A DNA stretch of 64,000 nucleotides, from contig NZ_JNXC01000026.1 in NCBI RefSeq assembly GCF_000716595.1, positions 36,779 to 100,778 on the forward strand, written 5' to 3'. Position numbers and translations under genes: made by a program. The notes beneath the pieces were generated by a model, which was given only the letters and a program-made list of their open reading frames with translations, was not told the origin of the DNA and did not search any database. Source of the DNA: Saccharothrix sp. NRRL B-16314 (lineage in GTDB: Bacteria > Actinomycetota > Actinomycetes > Mycobacteriales > Pseudonocardiaceae). Below are positions 42,726 to 53,931 of the stretch, piece after piece (the first letter of the stretch is position 1; the number at the start of each line of letters is the position of its first letter).

Positions 42726-43925
42726 GTGCCCACCCTGGAGGCCCTTCGAGTGCACCCCGAGGACTCGCCGGACGCGCGTGGCCGGATCGCGCGCTTCGCC
42801 GGACACCGGGTGACGATCGCGCTCGCGCCCGCCGTCCTCTACCTGGTCGTGCGGGAGCTCGGGCTGCTCGTGCTCCAGCTGATGGCGGCCCGGTGGGACA
42901 AGGACGTCACCGCGGTGCTCACGTCGTGGGACGGGCAGTGGTTCCTGGGCATCGCCGAGGGCGGCTACGCGTCCGTCCCGGACGGGCTGGTGGACGCGTT
43001 CGGCCGGCGTTCGCCCGAGACGCCGCTCGCGTTCTTCCCCGGCTACCCGACGCTGGTGCGGTGGGTGGACGGGCTGCCGGGCGTGCCGACGATCGGCGCG
43101 GCGTTCACGGTGAGCCTGGTCAGCGGCGTGTTCTGCGCCTACGGGCTGGCCCGGCTCGGTTCGCGGGTGCTGGGCGGGTCGCGGCGGGCCGGGTGGGTGC
43201 TGGTCGTGCTGTTCGCGGCGTCGCCGATGGCCGTGGTGCTGTCGATGACGTACTCCGAGGCGACGTTCTGCGCACTCGCCGTGTGGTCGCTCGTGGGTGT
43301 GGTGGAGCGGCGCTGGGTGTCGGCCGGTGCGTGCTGCGCGGCGGCGGGGCTGGTGCGGCCCACGGCGGCGGCGCTGATCGTGGCGGTGTGCGCGGCGGCG
43401 GCCGTGGCGATCTGGCAGCGGCGGGACGACTGGCGGCCGTGGGTCGGCGGGCTACTCGCGCCGCTCGGGCTCGTCGGGTACCTCGGGTACGTCGCGCTGC
43501 GCACCGGCCGGTGGGACGGCTGGTTCGCCGTGCAGCAGAACGGGTGGGACTCGCGGTTCGACGGCGGTGCGGCGACGTGGAAGTTCGCGCTGCTCATCCT
43601 GGGTGAGCCCCGGTCGGTGCTGGAACTGGCCACGGTGTGGCTGCTGGTGGTGGCGCTGGCCCTGGTGGTGCTGAGCTTCCGGCGCGGGCTGGAGTGGCCG
43701 CTGATCGTCTACGGCGTGGGGGTGCTGGCGATGGACCTCGGGTCGAACGGGCTGATGAACTCGAAGGCGCGGCTGCTGCTGCCCGCGTTCACGCTGCTCG
43801 TGCCGGTGGCGGCGGCGCTGGCGCGGCGGCGGACGAGCACGGTGGCGGCGGTGCTGGTGGGGGTGTCGGTGTTCAGCGCGTGGTTCGGCGCGTACGCCAT
43901 CACGGCTTGGCAGTTCGCGATCTGA
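42726..43925 (+). CDS. PIG-V-like integral membrane mannosyltransferase
   Basis: 399 residues with about ten hydrophobic helices. The first extracytoplasmic loop carries [15 protein letters not shown] and [14 protein letters not shown], the W-D-x2-W/H-F and FFPxYP signatures of PIG-V/dolichol-phosphate-mannose-dependent transferases of GT-C type. Probably adds mannose to a lipid or cell-wall acceptor outside the membrane. The nitroreductase-like gene begins at its last stop base (TGATG). Confidence 0.85.
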   Translation: MPTLEALRVHPEDSPDARGRIARFAGHRVTIALAPAVLYLVVRELGLLVLQLMAARWDKDVTAVLTSWDGQWFLGIAEGGYASVPDGLVDAFGRRSPETPLAFFPGYPTLVRWVDGLPGVPTIGAAFTVSLVSGVFCAYGLARLGSRVLGGSRRAGWVLVVLFAASPMAVVLSMTYSEATFCALAVWSLVGVVERRWVSAGACCAAAGLVRPTAAALIVAVCAAAAVAIWQRRDDWRPWVGGLLAPLGLVGYLGYVALRTGRWDGWFAVQQNGWDSRFDGGAATWKFALLILGEPRSVLELATVWLLVVALALVVLSFRRGLEWPLIVYGVGVLAMDLGSNGLMNSKARLLLPAFTLLVPVAAALARRRTSTVAAVLVGVSVFSAWFGAYAITAWQFAI

Positions 43926-44518
43926 TGGACGTCAACCCGTTGATCGCGAAGCGCTGGAGCCCGCGGGCGTTCGACGGCGCCGCGGAGGTGTCGTCGTCGA
44001 CCATGCGCGTGCTGCTGGAGGCGGCCCGGTGGGCGGCGTCGCACGGCAACACGCAGCCCGCCCGGTTCCTGATCGGCTACCGCGGGGATGACACGTTCGA
44101 GGGAATCTTCGCGGCGCTGCGGCCCGGTAACCAGACGTGGGCGGGGCGGGCGTCGGTGCTGCTGGTGGGCGCGGTGGCCGAGTCCGACGAGCGGGGGCCG
44201 ATGCCGAACACCGAGTTCGGGCTGGGGCTGGCCGTGCAGAACCTGGTGCTGCAGGCGGTGGAGCTCGGCCTGGTCACGCACCAGATCGGCGGGTTCTCGC
44301 CGGACGCGGTGCGCGCGGCGTTCGGCGTGCCGGACCACGTGCGGCCGGTGGTCGTGATCGCGGTCGGCGTGCTCGGCGACGACGCCGACCTGCCCGAGGA
44401 CCTGCGGGCGCGGGAGCATCGGCCACGAGTGCGCAAACCGCTCGCCGACACCGTCTTCGCAGGCCACTGGGGCCACCCCGCCTACCCACCCCGTGAGTCC
44501 AACCCCCAGAACCCGTGA
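43925..44518 (+). CDS. Nitroreductase-family protein
   Basis: 197 residues. N-terminus NPLIAKRWSPRAFDGAAEV is the family FMN-binding start (the RRSxRxF-type motif); AARWAASHGNTQPARFLIG and GLAVQNLVLQAVELGLVTHQIGGF are further conserved parts. Short, lacking the long cap of NfsB types. The C-terminal residues (PRESNPQNP) are encoded by the first unit of the inverted repeat at 44493, so the element has extended the reading frame. Confidence 0.87.
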   Translation: MDVNPLIAKRWSPRAFDGAAEVSSSTMRVLLEAARWAASHGNTQPARFLIGYRGDDTFEGIFAALRPGNQTWAGRASVLLVGAVAESDERGPMPNTEFGLGLAVQNLVLQAVELGLVTHQIGGFSPDAVRAAFGVPDHVRPVVVIAVGVLGDDADLPEDLRAREHRPRVRKPLADTVFAGHWGHPAYPPRESNPQNP

Positions 44519-44677
44519 GTCGTACCTTCGCGTCACCCGTGTCCTACGTTCGGAACCCCCGAATTCAACGCTCAGGAGCGCAGCCGCTGTTCTGAGCGTT
44601 GAACTCAGGGGTTCCGAACGTAGGACTCACGGGGTCGGAAGGTAGGACTCACGCGTTCTGAACGTAGGACTCGCGGG
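44493..44677. repeat. Modular long inverted repeat, copy B
   Basis: Four rightward units (44493-44580: GTGAGTCC, GTGAGTCG, GTGTCCTACGTTCGGAAC, GAATTCAACGCTCAG) and four leftward units (44589-44677), the latter mirroring them in order around a ~7-bp centre. Same module sequence and order as copy A (22721-22940). It lies in the gap between the convergent nitroreductase and membrane-protein genes and reaches into the nitroreductase 3' end. Confidence 0.93.
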
Positions 44678-44679
44678 GG

Positions 44680-44979
44680 TCAGCGGGCTACGGCGCGGGC
44701 CAGGAGGCCCGTGACGACCAACCAGAAGACGGCGGCCAGGCCGTAGTTGACGATCAGGTCGAGGTTCGCGTTGCCCAGCTGGAAGAGGCCGGGGAAGAAC
44801 AACGCCAGCGGCACTGCGAGTTGCTGGATGAACAGGAAGAACGCGTTGGCCGGATTCGCCCCGAAGAGGATCATGAGGATGTAGAGCACCTCGATGAGCG
44901 CGAACACGGCACCCACACCGCGGATCACTCGGGCAGCGGTGTAGCTACCGCTGGCCGTCGAAGTTCGCCATCTGGACAT
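44680..44979 (-). CDS. Small integral membrane protein
   Basis: 99 residues: three hydrophobic helices (~18-40, 45-66, 72-95) after a polar start MSRWRTSTASGSYTAARVIRGVG. The last part (FWLVVTGLLARAVAR) reaches the repeat. No domain recognised. ATG 44979. Function unknown. Confidence 0.65.
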   Translation of the reverse strand: MSRWRTSTASGSYTAARVIRGVGAVFALIEVLYILMILFGANPANAFFLFIQQLAVPLALFFPGLFQLGNANLDLIVNYGLAAVFWLVVTGLLARAVAR

Positions 44980-45073
44980 GTCAAGAAGGTGCCCGCCCCA
45001 CGATCGAGTGAAACTCGACCGGGTGAAGTTCCACCATCTGGGCGCGCTGTTCCACCTCGTCCCGAAAACCGGT

Positions 45074-45086
45074 TAACCTGTGCCGC
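45074..45086 (+). promoter_or_regulatory. Promoter directly before the leuA leader peptide
   Basis: TAACCT (45074-45079), seven bases, ATG 45087: the leader message itself appears leaderless. Confidence 0.6.
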
Positions 45087-46996
<1,910 letters not shown>

Positions 46997-47005
46997 GGCC
47001 TGGCG

Positions 47006-47043
47006 GTGGTCGCCTCGCAGGTTCGCGGCAGCGGGGCGACCAC
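47006..47043 (+). terminator. Terminator after leuA
   Basis: GTGGTCGCC/GGCGACCAC, perfect 9 bp with a ~20-nt loop, 10 bp after the stop. Confidence 0.65.
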
Positions 47044-47109
47044 GTCGTCGGCGCGGAAACCGGAGGGTGTCGATCGGCAGGATGCTGAAGACACCGACAG
47101 GGTGGAGAC

Positions 47110-47139
47110 GATCGGCGGCCACGTATCGTTTCGCCGATC
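47110..47139 (+). promoter_or_regulatory. Inverted repeat against the DedA-like start codon
   Basis: GATCGGCG (47110-47117) and CGCCGATC (47132-47139), the latter ending at the base before the ATG. TATCGT lies between them. Could be an operator over the promoter or a hairpin. Confidence 0.5.
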
Positions 47140-47700
47140 ATGACCGCGCTCGTCGTGCTGTTCTTCGTCGCCGTGGTGCCGTTGGCGCCGACGGAGGCCG
47201 TGCTGATCGGTTGTGGCGTGCTCGCCGCGTCCGGTGACCTGCCGCTGCCCGCGGTGATCCTGGTGGCCACGATCGGCTGCACGCTGTCGGACCTGGTCAA
47301 CTTCGGCGTCGGGCGCACCGCCGGGATGCGGGCGCTGACGAGGCTCGGCCGGCGTCCCGGGCCGCGTGCCGTGGTGGACTGGACGGCGGCCCGGCTGGCC
47401 ACGCGCGGTGAGTCGATCCTGGTGGCGGTGCGGTTCGTGCCTGGTGGCGGTCTGGTCGGCGCGGTGCTGGCGGGTGCGTTGCGGTGGCCGTTGCGGCGGT
47501 TCGTGCCGACGGCGTTCGTCGGGTCCGGGCTGTGGAGCGCCTACACGGCCACGCTCGGGTACTTCGGCGGCCGGATCTTCAACGACCCGCTGGTGGCCAT
47601 GGTGATCTCGTTCGGGGTCGCCACGCTGATCAGCGTGCCGATCGGGATGGCCGTGAAAGCGGCTCAGCGCCGGGTCGCGGACACCGCCGCGCCGGCCTGA
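47140..47700 (+). CDS. DedA/SNARE-associated membrane protein
   Basis: 186 residues. A DedA/VTT-type layout: re-entrant segment APTEAVLIGCGVLAASG, VGRTAGM, and the conserved amphipathic element AVRFVPGGGLVGAVLAGALRWPLRRFVP, followed by helices (ATLGYFGGRIF). DedA proteins move or flip lipids (undecaprenyl phosphate or phosphatidylethanolamine). Its 3' end overlaps the convergent TetR gene by 37 bp. Confidence 0.82.
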   Translation: MTALVVLFFVAVVPLAPTEAVLIGCGVLAASGDLPLPAVILVATIGCTLSDLVNFGVGRTAGMRALTRLGRRPGPRAVVDWTAARLATRGESILVAVRFVPGGGLVGAVLAGALRWPLRRFVPTAFVGSGLWSAYTATLGYFGGRIFNDPLVAMVISFGVATLISVPIGMAVKAAQRRVADTAAPA

Positions 47701-48275
47701 GCGAGCCCGTTCCGCACGGCCACCCGGGCACGTGAGTAGGCGTGCGGGTCGTCGTGCAGCACGGACTGGGCGTTGGCCATCTCCAGGAACGCGATCAGCT
47801 CGAACGCCAGCTGGTCCGGGTCGGCCACCTCCGGGATGGCCGCGACGGTCTCGCGCACGTAGTCGCTCCACTGCCGCCCGTACCCGGCGATGGCGTCGCG
47901 CACCCGACCGTGCCGGGCGTCGAACTCGGCCTGCACGGCGTAGAAGAAGCACCCGCCCGGGAACGTCCGGTTCTCCGAGTACGCCAACCAGCCGTCCAGC
48001 AGCCGCTCCAGCCGCGCCAGCCCCGGCGGCAGCACGAGCGCGGGCTCGACGACCTGCGCCACGAAGATCGCCGCCGCCGCGCGCACGGTCGCCAGTTGCA
48101 GCTCCTCCTTGGACCCGAAGTGCGCGAACACGCCGCTCTTGCTGACCTCCAGCTCGGTGGCCAGCCGCCCGATCGACAGACCTTCCAGGCCCTCGACCGA
48201 CGCGATCTCCGCGGCCCGCCGCAGGATCAGCCGGCGCGTCTGCTCGCCGCGCTCCACCCGTCCGTCAACCTTCAC
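47664..48275 (-). CDS. TetR-family transcriptional regulator
   Basis: 203 residues. N-terminal HTH: TRRLILRRAAEIASVEGLEGLSIGRLATELEVSKSGVFAHFGSKEEL (~10-55), then a helical effector domain typical of TetR (FFYAVQAEFDARHGRVR). GTG 48275 is chosen because a TAGCGT hexamer stands seven bases upstream. It is divergent from the DinB-like gene and the 20-bp palindrome at 48322 is its obvious target. Confidence 0.92.
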   Translation of the reverse strand: MKVDGRVERGEQTRRLILRRAAEIASVEGLEGLSIGRLATELEVSKSGVFAHFGSKEELQLATVRAAAAIFVAQVVEPALVLPPGLARLERLLDGWLAYSENRTFPGGCFFYAVQAEFDARHGRVRDAIAGYGRQWSDYVRETVAAIPEVADPDQLAFELIAFLEMANAQSVLHDDPHAYSRARVAVRNGLAQAGAAVSATRR

Positions 48276-48288
48276 ACCACCCACGCTA
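48276..48288 (-). promoter_or_regulatory. Leaderless promoter of the TetR gene
   Basis: Complement of 48283-48288 reads TAGCGT; seven bases separate it from GTG 48275. Confidence 0.55.
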
Positions 48289-48302
48289 TCTCCCCCGCCC
48301 TC

Positions 48303-48341
48303 TTGACCACCTGCAAACTAATTGTACGATCGTTCGTACAA
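48303..48341 (+). promoter_or_regulatory. TetR operator overlapping the promoter of the DinB-like gene
   Basis: TTGACC (48303-48308), 16-bp spacer, TACGAT (48325-48330). A perfect inverted repeat TTGTACGATCGTTCGTACAA (8-4-8) at 48322-48341 covers the -10 element. Confidence 0.82.
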
Positions 48342-48361
48342 CTTGAGGGGTGGATGAACGC

Positions 48362-48925
48362 ATGGATCTCCTGGACCTGAACCGCTCGGCGCTCGACCTG
48401 AACCTGAAGCTGGTGGCCGACCTGGAGGAGCCGCACCTGGACCTGCCGACACCGTGCGCGGGCTGGACCGTCTACGAACTGCTGCGCCACCAGGTCGAGG
48501 GCACGCTGGCGTTCGCCGCCGGCGTCCGCGGCACGGCCGTCGAGGCACCGGCGAGCGACGACCTGGTCATCGCCTACCGGGTGGCGGCCGACGCGGCCAC
48601 CGAGGCGTTCGGCGCCGACGGCGCGCTGGAGCGTGAGGCCGAGTTCCCCGGCTACGGCCTGCGCAAGGGCAAGACGCTGGTCGCCGGGCACTTCGTGGAC
48701 ACGCTCGTGCACGTCTGGGACCTCTGCCGCGCGCTCGGCGTCGACAGCACGCTCGACGAGGAGCTCGCCACGGCCGCCTACCGGATGGCGCGGCACTATC
48801 CGACGACCCCGGACGTCCGAGGGCCGGGAGCCGCGTTCGCGCTGCCGGTCGACGTGCCGGAGGACGCGCCGATCACGGACCGGCTGGTCGGCCTGCTCGG
48901 CCGCTCGCCCGCCTGGTCCGCGTAA
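48362..48925 (+). CDS. TIGR03086/DinB-like metal-binding protein
   Basis: 187 residues. Starts MDLLDLNRSALDLNLKLV, followed by LPTPCAGWTVYELLRHQVEG and KGKTLVAGHFVDTLVHVWDLCRALG, the His-rich metal site of TIGR03086/mycothiol-dependent maleylpyruvate-isomerase-like proteins. They probably act as mycothiol-dependent S-transferases or small-molecule binding proteins. ATG 48362 fits the family start; GTG 48350 is an alternative. Under the divergent TetR operator. Confidence 0.85.
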   Translation: MDLLDLNRSALDLNLKLVADLEEPHLDLPTPCAGWTVYELLRHQVEGTLAFAAGVRGTAVEAPASDDLVIAYRVAADAATEAFGADGALEREAEFPGYGLRKGKTLVAGHFVDTLVHVWDLCRALGVDSTLDEELATAAYRMARHYPTTPDVRGPGAAFALPVDVPEDAPITDRLVGLLGRSPAWSA

Positions 48926-49008
48926 CCCGATCACCGCGTCGGGGGTGTCTCGACGAAGGGGGAGGCACCCCCGGCGCGGACGGCCACGTCACCCGACCCC
49001 GGGCCGGC

Positions 49009-49014
49009 TAGGTT
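49009..49014 (+). promoter_or_regulatory. Probable -10 element of the SDR gene
   Basis: TAGGTT, 34 bp before the ATG, leaving a short leader with GGGGG as ribosome-binding site. Confidence 0.4.
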
Positions 49015-49048
49015 GGAGATCACCGACACCGTCCTGGGGGAAACACAC

Positions 49049-49756
49049 ATGAAGATCGCCAACTCGGTCGCGCTGGTCACCGGGGCCAACCGGGGTATCG
49101 GCAGGCACTTCGCGCGGCAGCTGCTGGACCGGGGCGCGGCGAAGGTCTACGCGACCGCGCGCAACCCCGACCTGGTCGACCTGCCGGGCGTCGAGGTGCT
49201 GCGGCTGGACGTCACCGACCCGGCCACCGTCTCGGCCGCCGCCACCGCCGCCGCGGACGTCACCCTGCTGGTCAACAACGCGGGCGTGATCACCGGCCAG
49301 AACCTCGTCACCGGCGACCCGGCCGCGATCAGGCTCGAGATGGACACCCACTTCTACGGCACGCTCGACGTGATCCGCGCGTTCGCGCCCGTGCTCGCCG
49401 CGAACGGCGGAGGGGCGATCCTGAACGTGCTGTCGTCGCTGTCGTGGGTGGCCTACGACGGCGCCACCGCCTACTGCGCGGCCAAAGCGGCGCAGTGGAG
49501 CCTGACCAACGGCATCCGGGTGGAACTCGCGGCCCAGGGCACGCTCGTCACCGGCCTGCTCATGGGTCCGACGGACACCGACATGACGGCGGGCGTCGAC
49601 CTGCCGAAGAACGACCCCGCCGACGTGGTCCGCGCCGCCCTGGACGGCATCGAGGCGGACCGGATCGAGGTGCTGGCGGACCAGGTCGTGGTCGACCTCA
49701 AAGCCGCCCTCTCGGCCGACCTCGGCACCCTGTACCCGCAGGTGGTCGGGATCTGA
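49049..49756 (+). CDS. Short-chain dehydrogenase/reductase
   Basis: 235 residues. GANRGIGRHFA is the cofactor-binding glycine motif, LLVNNAGV the NNAG element, VLSSLSWVAYDGATAYCAAKAAQ gives the catalytic Ser-Tyr-Lys. ATG 49049 is preceded by GGGGG and fits KIANSVALVTGANRG. The frame extends upstream to 49013, but that part includes the promoter. Oxidises or reduces an unknown alcohol/ketone. Confidence 0.92.
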   Translation: MKIANSVALVTGANRGIGRHFARQLLDRGAAKVYATARNPDLVDLPGVEVLRLDVTDPATVSAAATAAADVTLLVNNAGVITGQNLVTGDPAAIRLEMDTHFYGTLDVIRAFAPVLAANGGGAILNVLSSLSWVAYDGATAYCAAKAAQWSLTNGIRVELAAQGTLVTGLLMGPTDTDMTAGVDLPKNDPADVVRAALDGIEADRIEVLADQVVVDLKAALSADLGTLYPQVVGI

Positions 49757-49761
49757 CCGCC

Positions 49762-49799
49762 CGGTCCGGGGACGCACCGCGAGGAGCGCCCCCGGACCG
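49762..49799. terminator. Bidirectional terminator between SDR and dppF-like genes
   Basis: CGGTCCGGGG/CCCCGGACCG, 10 bp with an 18-nt loop. Confidence 0.6.
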
Positions 49800-49804
49800 C
49801 GGGG

Positions 49805-50956
49805 TCACGGGTTCATCGCCTCCGTCACGGAAGCCGGACCGACCAGCGGGACGTCCGGCGAGATGCCGTCCTCCTCCACCAGCACGGCCTCGACCGCGTG
49901 CGGCTGGATCCTGTTCGCGCGGATGTCCTCCGCCCAGTGGCACGCGACCTTGTGACCGGGCAGCACCTCGCGCATCTCCGGCCGCTCGGTGTCGCACCGG
50001 GTCTCCTGCTTCCACGGGCAGCGGGTGTGGAAGCGGCAACCCTTGGGCGGGTTCGCCGGCGACGGCAGGTCGCCGGTGAGCAGGATCCGCTCCCGCCGGT
50101 CCTCGACCAGCGGGTCGGGCACGGGGATCGCGGACAGCAACGCCTTGGTGTACGGGTGCAGCGGCTCGGCGTAGAGGTCGTCCGACGTCGCCTCCTCCAC
50201 CAGACCGCCCAGGTACATCACGCCGACCCGGTCGGAGATGTGCCGCACCACAGCCAGGTCGTGCGCGATCACCAGGTAGGTCAGGCCGAACTCCTCCTGC
50301 AGGTCCTCCAGCAGGTTGACGACCTGCGCCTGCACCGACACGTCCAGCGCGGACACCGGCTCGTCGGCGATGATCAGGTCCGGCTCGACCGCCAGCGCCC
50401 GCGCGATGCCGATGCGCTGCCGCTGACCGCCCGAGAACTCGTGCGGGTACTTGCGCAGCGACGTGTTCGGCAGCCCGACCGCCGACAGCAGCGAGCGCAG
50501 GCGCTTGCCGGTCTCCTCGCGGCCCTTGTCCAGGTCGTGCGCCCGCAGGCCCTCGACCAGGATCGACTCCACCGACTGCCGGGGGTCCAGGGACGACATG
50601 GGGTCCTGGAACACCATCTGCATCCGGCGGCGCATCCGGCGCAGCCCCTCGCCCTTGAGCGAGGAGAGGTCCGTGCCGTCGAACACGACCCGCCCGGCCG
50701 TCGGCTCGCTCAGCCGCAGCACCGCCCGCCCGAGGGTGGACTTGCCGCAGCCGGACTCGCCGACCAGGCCGTACGTCTCGCCGCGCCGGACCGCCAGGTC
50801 GACGCCGTCCACCGCGTAGACGTGACCGACCGTGCGGTCGAGGATCACGCCGCGCTTGATCGGGAAGTGGACCTTGATGCCCTCGACGGACACCAGGGTG
50901 TCATTCGTGGCACCCGACCCGGGGGTCTCCGGCTCGTGGTTCACCGCGGTGCTCAC
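49805..50956 (-). CDS. dppF: Oligopeptide ABC transporter ATP-binding protein (DppF/OppF type)
   Basis: 383 residues. Walker [10 protein letters not shown], signature [14 protein letters not shown], Walker [15 protein letters not shown], and the C-terminal oligo_HPY domain with a C-x5-C-x7-C pattern ([15 protein letters not shown]). GTG 50956 overlaps the dppD stop. Second ATPase subunit of a peptide/nickel importer. The ~80-residue extension after the HPY region is longer than usual. Confidence 0.94.
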   Translation of the reverse strand: MSTAVNHEPETPGSGATNDTLVSVEGIKVHFPIKRGVILDRTVGHVYAVDGVDLAVRRGETYGLVGESGCGKSTLGRAVLRLSEPTAGRVVFDGTDLSSLKGEGLRRMRRRMQMVFQDPMSSLDPRQSVESILVEGLRAHDLDKGREETGKRLRSLLSAVGLPNTSLRKYPHEFSGGQRQRIGIARALAVEPDLIIADEPVSALDVSVQAQVVNLLEDLQEEFGLTYLVIAHDLAVVRHISDRVGVMYLGGLVEEATSDDLYAEPLHPYTKALLSAIPVPDPLVEDRRERILLTGDLPSPANPPKGCRFHTRCPWKQETRCDTERPEMREVLPGHKVACHWAEDIRANRIQPHAVEAVLVEEDGISPDVPLVGPASVTEAMNP

Positions 50957-51948
50957 ACCGACACCTCCTCGGACACCGGCGGCTGCACCGGGTTGTGGCA
51001 GCGCAGCAACCGGCCGGCGCCGATGTCCTCCTGCTCGGGCGTCACCTGCACGCACACGTCCAGCTTGTTCGGGCACCGGGGCGCGAACGCGCACCCCTCC
51101 GCCCACGGGATGTTGTCCGCCACCGAACCCCGGATCGGGTTCAGCTTCTCCCCGCGCGGCGCGTCCAGCCGCGGGATCGACGCCAGCAGGCCGTGCGTGT
51201 ACGGGTGGCGCGGCGCGGCGAACAGGTCGTGCCGGTGCGCCTTCTCCACCACGCGCCCGCCGTAGAGCACGTTCACCTCGTCGCACAGGCCGGCGACCAC
51301 GCCCAGGTCGTGCGTGATCATGACCAGCGCGGTGCCGAGGTCGCGCACCAGTTCCTTCAGCAACGCCAGGATCTGCGCCTGGATCGTCACGTCCAGCGCC
51401 GTCGTCGGCTCGTCCGCGATCAGCAGCCGGGGCCGGCACGCCAACGCGATCGCGATCAGCGCGCGCTGCCGCATGCCGCCGGACAGCTGGTGCGGGTACT
51501 CGGTGAGCCGCCGGGTCGGGTCGGGGATGCCGACCTTGTCCAGCAGCTCGGCCGCCTCCAGCATCGCCTTCTTGCGCGGCATGCCCTGGTGCCGCTCCAG
51601 CACCTCGGTGACCTGCACCCCGATCGGGATGACCGGGTTCAGCGAGGACAGCGGGTCCTGGAACACCATGCCCAGGTCACGGCCGCGCCGGTCGCGCATC
51701 TCGCGGTCCGAGAGCGACAGCAGGTTCACGCCTTCGTACTGCACCGAACCGGACACGCGGGCGCCGCGCCGGGGCAGCAACCCCATGATCGCCAACGACG
51801 TCACGGACTTGCCGCACCCGGACTCGCCGACCAGGCCGACGGTCTGGCCCGGCTCCACGTCGAAGCTCACGTGGTCGACGGCGGTGAAGGGCTTCTCCCC
51901 CTTGCGCTCGAAAACCACGGTGAGGTCACGTACTTCGAGGAGTGGCAC
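50953..51948 (-). CDS. dppD: Oligopeptide ABC transporter ATP-binding protein (DppD/OppD type)
   Basis: 331 residues. Walker [12 protein letters not shown], signature [14 protein letters not shown], Walker [15 protein letters not shown], and the oligo_HPY region ([14 protein letters not shown]). Energises peptide uptake together with DppF. Starts 3 bp after dppC. Confidence 0.94.
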   Translation of the reverse strand: MPLLEVRDLTVVFERKGEKPFTAVDHVSFDVEPGQTVGLVGESGCGKSVTSLAIMGLLPRRGARVSGSVQYEGVNLLSLSDREMRDRRGRDLGMVFQDPLSSLNPVIPIGVQVTEVLERHQGMPRKKAMLEAAELLDKVGIPDPTRRLTEYPHQLSGGMRQRALIAIALACRPRLLIADEPTTALDVTIQAQILALLKELVRDLGTALVMITHDLGVVAGLCDEVNVLYGGRVVEKAHRHDLFAAPRHPYTHGLLASIPRLDAPRGEKLNPIRGSVADNIPWAEGCAFAPRCPNKLDVCVQVTPEQEDIGAGRLLRCHNPVQPPVSEEVSV

Positions 51949-51951
51949 GAC

Positions 51952-52884
51952 TCACCGCCTGCTCTTGGGGTCGAGGGCTTCGCGCAGCGTCTCACCCATC
52001 AGCGTGAAGCCGAGGGCGACGACGATGATGCAGCCCGCCGGCCAGAAGGCCAGCTGCGGGTGCGTGTCGAAGACGTTCTGCACGTCGCCGAGCATCTGCC
52101 CCCACTCCGGGATCCGGTCGTCGGGGTTGCCCAGGCCGAGGAACGACAGCGCCGCCGCGTCGATGATGGCCGTGGCCAGCACCAGCGTGGACTGCACGAT
52201 CACCGGGCCGAGCGAGTTGGGCAGCATGTGCCGGAACACGATGGCGCCCGGCTTCACGCCCAGCGCGGTCGCGGCCAGCACGTGGTCGCTGGACCGCTGC
52301 GCCAGCATCGAGCCGCGCAGCAGCCGCGCGAACACCGGGATCTGCACCACCGCCACCGCGACGATCACGGTGTACTGGTTGGGCCGGGCGAACATCGCGC
52401 TGATGCTGAACGCCAGCAGCAGGCTGGGCAGCGACAGCATGACGTCGACGAGGCGCATGACCACCGAGTCGACCCAGCCGCCGAGCGCGCCCGCGAGCGT
52501 GCCGAGCGTCAACCCGCCGGCCAGCCCGATCAGCGTCGCCAGCACGCCGACGATCAGCGTCTGCTGCGAGCCGATGAGCAGCCGGGAGAAGAAGTCGCGG
52601 CCCTGCAGGTCGCCACCGAGCGGGTGGCCGTCCTGCACCGCCGGGATCTGGTTGCGCGCCTTGATGACCTGGTCGATCAGCATCGGGTCGGACGGGTCGT
52701 GCGGCGCCAGCCACGGTGACAGCAGCGACACCAGCACGAACAGGCCGATGATGACGGCGCCGGTGAGGAACACCGGGCTGCGGCGCAGCGTCCGCCACGC
52801 GCTCGCGGCGAGGCTCACGCCCGCGTCGGAGCCGGCCTCGGCCAGCTTGTCGATCCGGTCCTTCTTGCGAGTCGGAGTGACCAT
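51952..52884 (-). CDS. dppC: Oligopeptide ABC transporter permease (DppC type)
   Basis: 310 residues. N-terminal helix after ~40 polar residues, OppC N-terminal domain with HDPSDP, five core helices, and the ATPase-coupling loop EAA-type motif (RSSDHVLAATALGVKPGAIVFRHMLPN). Forms a permease heterodimer with DppB, starting 6 bp after it. Confidence 0.93.
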   Translation of the reverse strand: MVTPTRKKDRIDKLAEAGSDAGVSLAASAWRTLRRSPVFLTGAVIIGLFVLVSLLSPWLAPHDPSDPMLIDQVIKARNQIPAVQDGHPLGGDLQGRDFFSRLLIGSQQTLIVGVLATLIGLAGGLTLGTLAGALGGWVDSVVMRLVDVMLSLPSLLLAFSISAMFARPNQYTVIVAVAVVQIPVFARLLRGSMLAQRSSDHVLAATALGVKPGAIVFRHMLPNSLGPVIVQSTLVLATAIIDAAALSFLGLGNPDDRIPEWGQMLGDVQNVFDTHPQLAFWPAGCIIVVALGFTLMGETLREALDPKSRR

Positions 52885-52890
52885 CGCGGC

Positions 52891-53895
52891 CTACCTCGTC
52901 CTGATCCGCGGGTCGATGAGCGCGTACGAGAGGTCCACCAGCAGGTTGACCACCACGTACACGATCGTGGCCATGATGATCAGCAGCAGCAGCACCGGGT
53001 AGTCGCGTCTCTCGAACCCGATGGCCAGCGCCTGGCCGACCCCCGCGAACGAGAACACTTTCTCGGTGAGCACCGCGCCCGCCAGCAGCGCGCCGGTCTG
53101 GAGGCCGATGGTCGTGACGACCGGCAGCATCGCGTTGCGCAGCACGTGCCTGCGGCGGATGGTCGGCGCGGTCAGGCCCTTGGACTCGGCGGTGCGGACG
53201 AAGTCCTCGTCGAGCACGTCGAGCACGGCCGCCCGGGTGATCCGGAAGACCACCGCGAACGGGATGGTGGCCAGCGCGATCGCGGGCAGGATCAGGTGCT
53301 CCAGCGCGTTCAGCGCCGCGTCCCACTCCTGGGTGATCACACCGTCGAGGACGAAGAACCCGGTGACCCGGGTCGCGTCGATCGCGTCCTGGCGGCCTTC
53401 CGTCGGCAGGCCGAGGGCGGACGACAGCACGTCCTTGAGGACGTAGGCCAGGAAGAACACCGGCACGGCCACGCCGAGCAGCGAGCCGCCGACGCTGATG
53501 TTGTCGAACCAGCCGCCGCGGCGCTTGGCGGCCATGTACCCCAGCGGGATGCCGACGGCGATGGCGATGACGATCGCCAGGAAGCTCAGTTCGAGGGTCG
53601 CCGGGAAGCGCTGGAGGAAGATGTCGAGGGCCGCGTCACCGGGCTGCACGCCCGTCGACACGCCGAAGTCGCCCGACAGGGCGCGCCCGAGGAACTTGAA
53701 GTACTGGACGAAGATCGGCTGGTCCAAGCCGAGCTGTTTGGTGAGGGCTTCCCGCGACTCGGGCGTGGAGCGCTCCCCCAGGAGGGCCGAAACCGGTCCT
53801 CCCGGGAGAGCGCGGAGCCACGCGAAGAGCAGCAGGGACAGCACCAGCACCACGCCGACCAGCTGGATGAGCCGTCGGATCGTGTAGCGGAGCAT
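52891..53895 (-). CDS. dppB: Oligopeptide ABC transporter permease (DppB type)
   Basis: 334 residues. N-terminal helix and loop LGLDQPIFVQYFKFLG, typical of DppB/OppB, with six membrane segments and the coupling loop EDFVRTAESKGLTAPTIRRRHVLRNAM. It follows the binding-protein gene by 36 bp. Confidence 0.93.
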   Translation of the reverse strand: MLRYTIRRLIQLVGVVLVLSLLLFAWLRALPGGPVSALLGERSTPESREALTKQLGLDQPIFVQYFKFLGRALSGDFGVSTGVQPGDAALDIFLQRFPATLELSFLAIVIAIAVGIPLGYMAAKRRGGWFDNISVGGSLLGVAVPVFFLAYVLKDVLSSALGLPTEGRQDAIDATRVTGFFVLDGVITQEWDAALNALEHLILPAIALATIPFAVVFRITRAAVLDVLDEDFVRTAESKGLTAPTIRRRHVLRNAMLPVVTTIGLQTGALLAGAVLTEKVFSFAGVGQALAIGFERRDYPVLLLLIIMATIVYVVVNLLVDLSYALIDPRIRTR

Positions 53896-53931
53896 TGAGC
53901 TACCCCGTGGTCTCTATCGGAGTTGTGCAGC

